From contig JAUVDD010000049.1 of NCBI GenBank assembly GCA_030595525.1, positions 1 to 9,416 of the forward strand: 9,416 nucleotides of DNA, read 5' to 3'. Shown here in pieces: positions 6,249-9,416 of this stretch; the first letter of the stretch is position 1, and every line of letters begins with the position of its first letter. The translations under genes and the position numbers were made by a program. Below the pieces are notes generated by a model. It did not search any database, was not told the DNA's origin, and worked only from the letters and a program-made list of their open reading frames with translations. Origin of the DNA: Puniceicoccales bacterium. GTDB taxonomy: Bacteria; Verrucomicrobiota; Verrucomicrobiia; Opitutales; Oceanipulchritudinaceae.

Positions 6249-6932
6249 CTAATTTAGGTCAATCTCCTCATCTTTTGTGTTACCCTGTAACATTTTGAAG
6301 AGTTCGTGTTTACTGCATTCGGAGTTGAGGAACCCCCTGAAGAGATCAAATCGTCTGAACAGGGAAAGTGTTTCCAGCATTCGTTGTTTAAACCTGCTGT
6401 CGTGACACAATGAATGGGCTGCAACATCTATAAACGGGCCCAGACCATCCAGGGAGTGGATGAACTTCAAGTATTCTCGCGGCAGTCCTTGAGTGAGGTG
6501 AGGATGTTCGTCTATCAAAGAAAGAATTTCCTGACGAATGGATGGAATCTCCAATTCCTCATCAAGAGCATCCTTACAGGGAGCAACCCGAATTAGCCGG
6601 TATGGAGATTCCTGTACAATCTCGACCATGCGCACTCGAGTGATTCCCTGAAGAGCCAGATTGGAAGTGCCATCAGGATTCTTGTGAGCTGCGCGGACAA
6701 CACCAACTGTTCCCATAACCGAGGGTGGTTCCTCGTGATCCTCGTCATCCTCGATTTCACTTTCATTGAAGATAGCAAACAATCTGTGGGATTGAAGGAC
6801 ATCGCTGAGCATGTGCCGATACCGTTGTTCGAAGATAAAGAGAGGCATGACCGCATGGGGAAAGAGTACCGTTTCCTGCAGAGTCATAACGGGAACAACA
6901 TCAGGGATGTGAATATCATTCTGGTCTTCCAT
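6249..6932 (-). CDS. LON peptidase substrate-binding domain protein (stand-alone)
   Basis: This 227-residue protein corresponds to the N-terminal substrate-binding domain of Lon protease without the ATPase or protease parts. The family pattern is at the start: VPVMTLQETVLFPHAVMPLFIFEQRYRHML (about residues 13-42), followed by VMGTVGVVRAA and ALQGITRVRMVEI, which form the beta-rich core. A helical C-terminal half follows. Stand-alone LON-domain proteins are widespread in bacteria; their function is mostly unproven, and recognition of misfolded proteins is the usual guess. The ATG at 6932 is preferred to a GTG at 6938. It follows the HhH gene by about 40 bp, so the two are probably co-transcribed, opposite to dnaK. 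Confidence 0.9.
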   Translation of the reverse strand: MEDQNDIHIPDVVPVMTLQETVLFPHAVMPLFIFEQRYRHMLSDVLQSHRLFAIFNESEIEDDEDHEEPPSVMGTVGVVRAAHKNPDGTSNLALQGITRVRMVEIVQESPYRLIRVAPCKDALDEELEIPSIRQEILSLIDEHPHLTQGLPREYLKFIHSLDGLGPFIDVAAHSLCHDSRFKQRMLETLSLFRRFDLFRGFLNSECSKHELFKMLQGNTKDEEIDLN

Positions 6933-6972
6933 GCCCACTTTTTAATCTAACCAAGCTTTTGAAATTCCGCAA

Positions 6973-7296
6973 CTATACTTGCAGAGATGAATCGCTCCAT
7001 TTCCATGCTTCCAAAAGTTGGGGATCCGGTTCATCTGTTTCAGAGTAGTACACACACAACCTGAGATAATGAAGGCGATCATCCGGAGTTTTTGGCTTTT
7101 TTTCGCAAATCTCCTGAAAAAGCGCCTCCGGAGCACGGCCTCTCAGTTCGTCTACATCATGAAATCCCAGATCCATCAGGTCGCGAACTGTTCCAATGTC
7201 CATTCCTGGAATTCGTTTGAGAGGAGAGCGTAGTGCCTCCAGATCGACCTTCTTCTTCTTCTTCTTTCCGGTGAGTTTTTTGATCCAATCATCCAT
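6973..7296 (-). CDS. helix-hairpin-helix protein of the Cdd1 (pathogenicity locus) type
   Basis: This is a 107-residue protein from the ATG at 7296, which has GGAAGGG just upstream. After a lysine-rich start with six consecutive Lys (residues 11-16, all AAG codons) comes LKRIPGMDIGTVRDLMDLGFHDVDELRGRAPEALFQEIC, a helix-hairpin-helix fold. Then DRLHYLRLCVYY matches the Cdd1 family pattern of an HhH followed by a helix with a CVYY-like motif. HhH motifs commonly bind DNA without sequence preference; the family has no proven function. The frame remains open to 7395, but that extension is translated from the TGTGACA repeats and is rejected. It is divergent from dnaK and first in the minus-strand block. 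Confidence 0.82.
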   Translation of the reverse strand: MDDWIKKLTGKKKKKKVDLEALRSPLKRIPGMDIGTVRDLMDLGFHDVDELRGRAPEALFQEICEKKPKTPDDRLHYLRLCVYYSETDEPDPQLLEAWKWSDSSLQV

Positions 7297-7353
7297 CCCT
7301 TCCAACCTAGGAGAGTCCCTTTCCATTTGGCAAGGATTTGGATGAGACATAAT

Positions 7354-7414
7354 TGTGACACAGGTGTGACAAAAACCAGCACAGGTGTGACACACAGTGT
7401 GACAAACTGTGACA
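7354..7414 (+). promoter_or_regulatory. five phased TGTGACA boxes (putative activator binding array)
   Basis: Exact TGTGACA occurs at 7354-7360, 7365-7371, 7386-7392, 7398-7404 and 7408-7414. Start-to-start distances are 11, 21, 12 and 10 bp, so all boxes lie near the same face of the helix over about five turns. Two boxes sit inside perfect 11-bp palindromes: GTGTG-A-CACAC (7385-7395) and ACTGT-G-ACAGT (7406-7416). They lie 87-147 bp before a sigma-54 promoter motif, the usual position of enhancer-binding-protein sites. Elsewhere on the plus strand I found the 7-mer only once, inside mtaB. They could equally serve the divergent HhH/LON genes. Confidence 0.75.
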
Positions 7415-7449
7415 GTAATAAGCGGAAATTTAATGGTATTCCAGAGGGA

Positions 7450-7482
7450 TTTTTTTTTAAAATATTAATAAACAACAGCTTA
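7450..7482 (+). promoter_or_regulatory. T-tract and IHF-like site
   Basis: Nine T residues (7450-7458) and an AT-rich run lead into AAACAACAGCTTA (7470-7482). This matches the IHF core WATCAA-N4-TTR with one mismatch and has the AT-rich stretch on the expected side. It lies between the TGTGACA boxes and the sigma-54 motif, where IHF bending is typical. IHF cores are degenerate, so the match is only suggestive. Confidence 0.4.
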
Positions 7483-7500
7483 AGGAGTTTTTAGACTGTC

Positions 7501-7516
7501 TGGCACACTTATTGCG
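7501..7516 (+). promoter_or_regulatory. sigma-54 (RpoN) -24/-12 promoter of dnaK
   Basis: TGGCAC (7501-7506), five bases, TTGC (7512-7515) is an exact match to the sigma-54 core. The required 10 bp separate the GG at 7502-7503 from the GC at 7514-7515. The predicted start point is around 7527, only about 4 nt before the dnaK ATG. That would make a nearly leaderless mRNA and leave the GGGGG at 7516-7520 outside it. No CIRCE element and no sigma-32-type promoter is seen. Confidence 0.6.
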
Positions 7517-7530
7517 GGGGTAGAGTAGAT

Positions 7531-9416
7531 ATGGGTAAGATTTTAGGAATCGACTTAGGAACCACAAACTCCTGCATGGCAATCATGGAGGGGGGCGAAC
7601 CTGTGGTTATCCCGAATAGCGAAGGATCCCGGACTACGCCATCCGTGGTTGCTTTTTCCAAGAATGGTGAGCGCCTGGTTGGTCAATCTGCCAAGCGGCA
7701 AGCAGTGACCAATCCAAGCAACACAATTTTTTCTGCCAAGCGATTGATCGGACGGAAATTCACTGAAATTTCGGAAGAATCGGTACACGTTCCATTCAAC
7801 ATCGTTGAAGGAAAGAACAGTGATGCCTGGATCGAAGTGGAAGAAAAGGGTGAGAAAAAAACCTTTCCACCAGAGCAGATCAGCTCGATGATCCTTGGCA
7901 AATTGAAAGCTGACGCGGAAGCCTACCTCGGAGAACCCGTTACTCAGGCTGTTGTTACTGTGCCGGCCTACTTCAATGATTCACAGCGTCAAGCTACCAA
8001 GGATGCTGGAACTATTGCCGGTCTGGAAGTGCTTCGTATCATCAATGAGCCGACCGCTGCTTCCCTGGCATTCGGTCTGGACAAGAAGAGTGAAGAAACG
8101 ATCGCTGTCTACGACTTGGGCGGTGGTACATTCGATATTTCTATTCTGGAGATCGGAGACGGGGTATTTGAAGTTAAGGCAACCAATGGTGATACACATC
8201 TTGGTGGTGACAATTGGGACGACGCTATTATTACTTGGTTGGTAGAAGATTTCCAACGTGAGCACGGCATCGACCTGCGTCAGGACAAGATGTCTCTGCA
8301 ACGCCTGAAGGAAGAAGCTGAAAAGGCCAAGATTGCCCTCAGTAGCTCCCAATCCACGGATATCAACTTACCTTTCATCACAGCTGATGCATCCGGTCCC
8401 AAGCACCTGAATGTTCAGTTGACACGCAGTAAGATCGAACAAATTACCGATCACTTGTTCCAACGCACAGTAGGGCCATTCAAGGCCTGTTTGAAGGACG
8501 CCGGACTGACCGAGGGTGATATCAATAATCTCGTTCTGGTTGGTGGCATGACACGTATGCCGAAGGTAAACGAAGTCGCCCGCAACCTTGCTGGCAAGGA
8601 GCCCAACAAGGGTGTGAATCCGGATGAAGTGGTTGCGATTGGAGCAGCTATTCAGGGTGCTGTCCTTGCTGGTGATGTGAAGGACGTTCTTCTTCTGGAC
8701 GTCACACCGTTGACCTTGGCAATCGAGACTGCTGGTGGAGTCGCCACTGCGATGATTGAACGGAACACTACGATTCCGACCAAGAAGTCACAGATTTTCT
8801 CCACCTATGCTGATCAGCAGACTGCAGTGGACATTAAGGTCCTGCAGGGTGAGCGTCCGATGGCCCACGATAATAAGGCACTTGGCAATTTCCGCCTGGA
8901 TGGAATTCCGCCGGCACCACGGGGAGTGCCTCAAGTCGAAGTAACTTTCGATATTGATGCCAACGGCATTTTGCACGTTTCCGCTACCGACAAGGGAACC
9001 GGTAAAGAGCAGAAGATCTCCATTACCAATGCGTCTGGCTTGAGCGATGACGAAGTCGACAAGATGAAGGAAGACGCCGAGCGCAATGCGGATGCAGACA
9101 AGGCCTCCAAGGAAGCTGCGGAAACTCGCAACCAATTGGATAATGTCGTGTTTGGAACAGAAAAGGTCTTCAAGGAAAGCGCTGATAAATTCAATGATGA
9201 AGAGAAAACTCTGATTCAAGGTCTGGTTGACGAAGGCAAAAAGGCTCTTGAGTCCAATGATGCCGAACAGATCAAGGCTGCATTGGAAAAAATCAACAAC
9301 AGTCAGGAACTTCAGCAGGCGATGGCTCGCATGTATCAGGAACAGGCCGCGGCAAGTGCTGCCCCTGAGGGTGCAGGTCCACAACCGGGTCCGGGAGCAG
9401 CACAGGATGCGGGTGC
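7531..9416 (+). CDS. dnaK: chaperone DnaK (Hsp70), 3' end outside window
   Basis: This is an Hsp70 chaperone, with 628 codons present and the gene running off the window. It binds exposed hydrophobic segments of client proteins in an ATP cycle driven by DnaJ and GrpE in the cytoplasm. Signatures in order: IDLGTTNS (7-14), the phosphate loop [13 protein letters not shown] (about 192-204), [12 protein letters not shown] (about 334-345), the linker region [12 protein letters not shown] (about 386), and the substrate-binding domain with [15 protein letters not shown] and VLQGERPMA. The helical lid follows, and the A/G/P-rich tail has begun at the right edge. The first half lacks any defect. The ATG at 7531 follows GGGGGTAGAG by 7 nt or so. 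Its upstream region is unusual (TGTGACA array and sigma-54 motif). Confidence 0.97.
   Translation, partial: MGKILGIDLGTTNSCMAIMEGGEPVVIPNSEGSRTTPSVVAFSKNGERLVGQSAKRQAVTNPSNTIFSAKRLIGRKFTEISEESVHVPFNIVEGKNSDAWIEVEEKGEKKTFPPEQISSMILGKLKADAEAYLGEPVTQAVVTVPAYFNDSQRQATKDAGTIAGLEVLRIINEPTAASLAFGLDKKSEETIAVYDLGGGTFDISILEIGDGVFEVKATNGDTHLGGDNWDDAIITWLVEDFQREHGIDLRQDKMSLQRLKEEAEKAKIALSSSQSTDINLPFITADASGPKHLNVQLTRSKIEQITDHLFQRTVGPFKACLKDAGLTEGDINNLVLVGGMTRMPKVNEVARNLAGKEPNKGVNPDEVVAIGAAIQGAVLAGDVKDVLLLDVTPLTLAIETAGGVATAMIERNTTIPTKKSQIFSTYADQQTAVDIKVLQGERPMAHDNKALGNFRLDGIPPAPRGVPQVEVTFDIDANGILHVSATDKGTGKEQKISITNASGLSDDEVDKMKEDAERNADADKASKEAAETRNQLDNVVFGTEKVFKESADKFNDEEKTLIQGLVDEGKKALESNDAEQIKAALEKINNSQELQQAMARMYQEQAAASAAPEGAGPQPGPGAAQDAG

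Noticed and set aside
7249..7266. (CTT)6 repeat as a phase-variation switch
   Set aside because: The unit is three bases and in frame, so slippage would only alter the number of lysines and cannot switch the gene off.
7297..7395. N-terminal extension of the HhH protein with a Cys/His-rich sequence (CHTC repeats)
   Set aside because: The CHTC pattern is a translation of the TGTCACA regulatory repeats. The ATG at 7296 has a ribosome binding site and the family homology starts after it.
7441..7452. 12-bp identity (CCAGAGGGATTT) between the dnaK upstream region and the tRNA-like units
   Set aside because: One or more 12-mer matches are expected by chance in a window of this size, and the similarity does not extend.
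7297..7530. CIRCE element or sigma-32 heat-shock promoter upstream of dnaK
   Set aside because: I found no TTAGCACTC/GAGTGCTAA pair and no CTTGAA with a CCCCAT-type partner in this region.
8788..9384. 198-codon minus-strand open frame opposite dnaK
   Set aside because: It is an antisense shadow of the conserved dnaK reading frame, with no recognisable domain.

Overview
The window looks like a chromosomal segment of a Gram-negative bacterium of moderate GC content. A secreted protein with a C-terminal PEP-CTERM sorting tail, a prepilin-like protein, an exported isoaspartyl methyltransferase and a probable outer-membrane barrel all imply a two-membrane envelope. The combination suggests a Verrucomicrobiota-type lineage, but this is inference; no marker here fixes the taxonomy.

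Positions 1-329 hold three tandem, minus-strand, initiator-tRNA-like sequences on a 125-bp period. Each has a good initiator-type 5' half (acceptor strand, D arm, CAU loop), but the 3' strands do not pair with it and a perfect hairpin sits where the anticodon-stem 3' strand should be. Just upstream on the same strand is a VapB/VapC-type toxin-antitoxin pair (450-1123) with an ATGA overlap. Then come a probable outer-membrane protein (minus), a small YecH-family putative metal-binding protein (plus), an exported protein-L-isoaspartate methyltransferase (minus) and, divergent from it, the tRNA-modifying radical-SAM enzyme MtaB (plus). A strong hairpin at 4804-4837 separates MtaB from the convergent gene block that follows.

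Positions 4873-7296 are a minus-strand block of four genes. In transcription order these are a helix-hairpin-helix (Cdd1-like) protein, a stand-alone LON substrate-binding-domain protein, a prepilin-like protein and a PEP-CTERM protein. The first two are about 40 bp apart and may be co-transcribed; the last two are separated from their upstream neighbours by palindromic intergenic sequences.

The rightmost gene is dnaK (7531 to beyond the window end), transcribed divergently from the HhH/LON pair. Its upstream region holds the most striking regulatory structure. Five direct TGTGACA boxes lie 11, 21, 12 and 10 bp apart, then a T9/AT-rich stretch with an IHF-like core, then an exact TGGCAC-N5-TTGC sigma-54 promoter motif. 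This is the order of a typical enhancer-dependent sigma-54 promoter (UAS, bend, -24/-12), which is unexpected for dnaK. A weakness is that the predicted start point falls only about 4 nt before the ATG.
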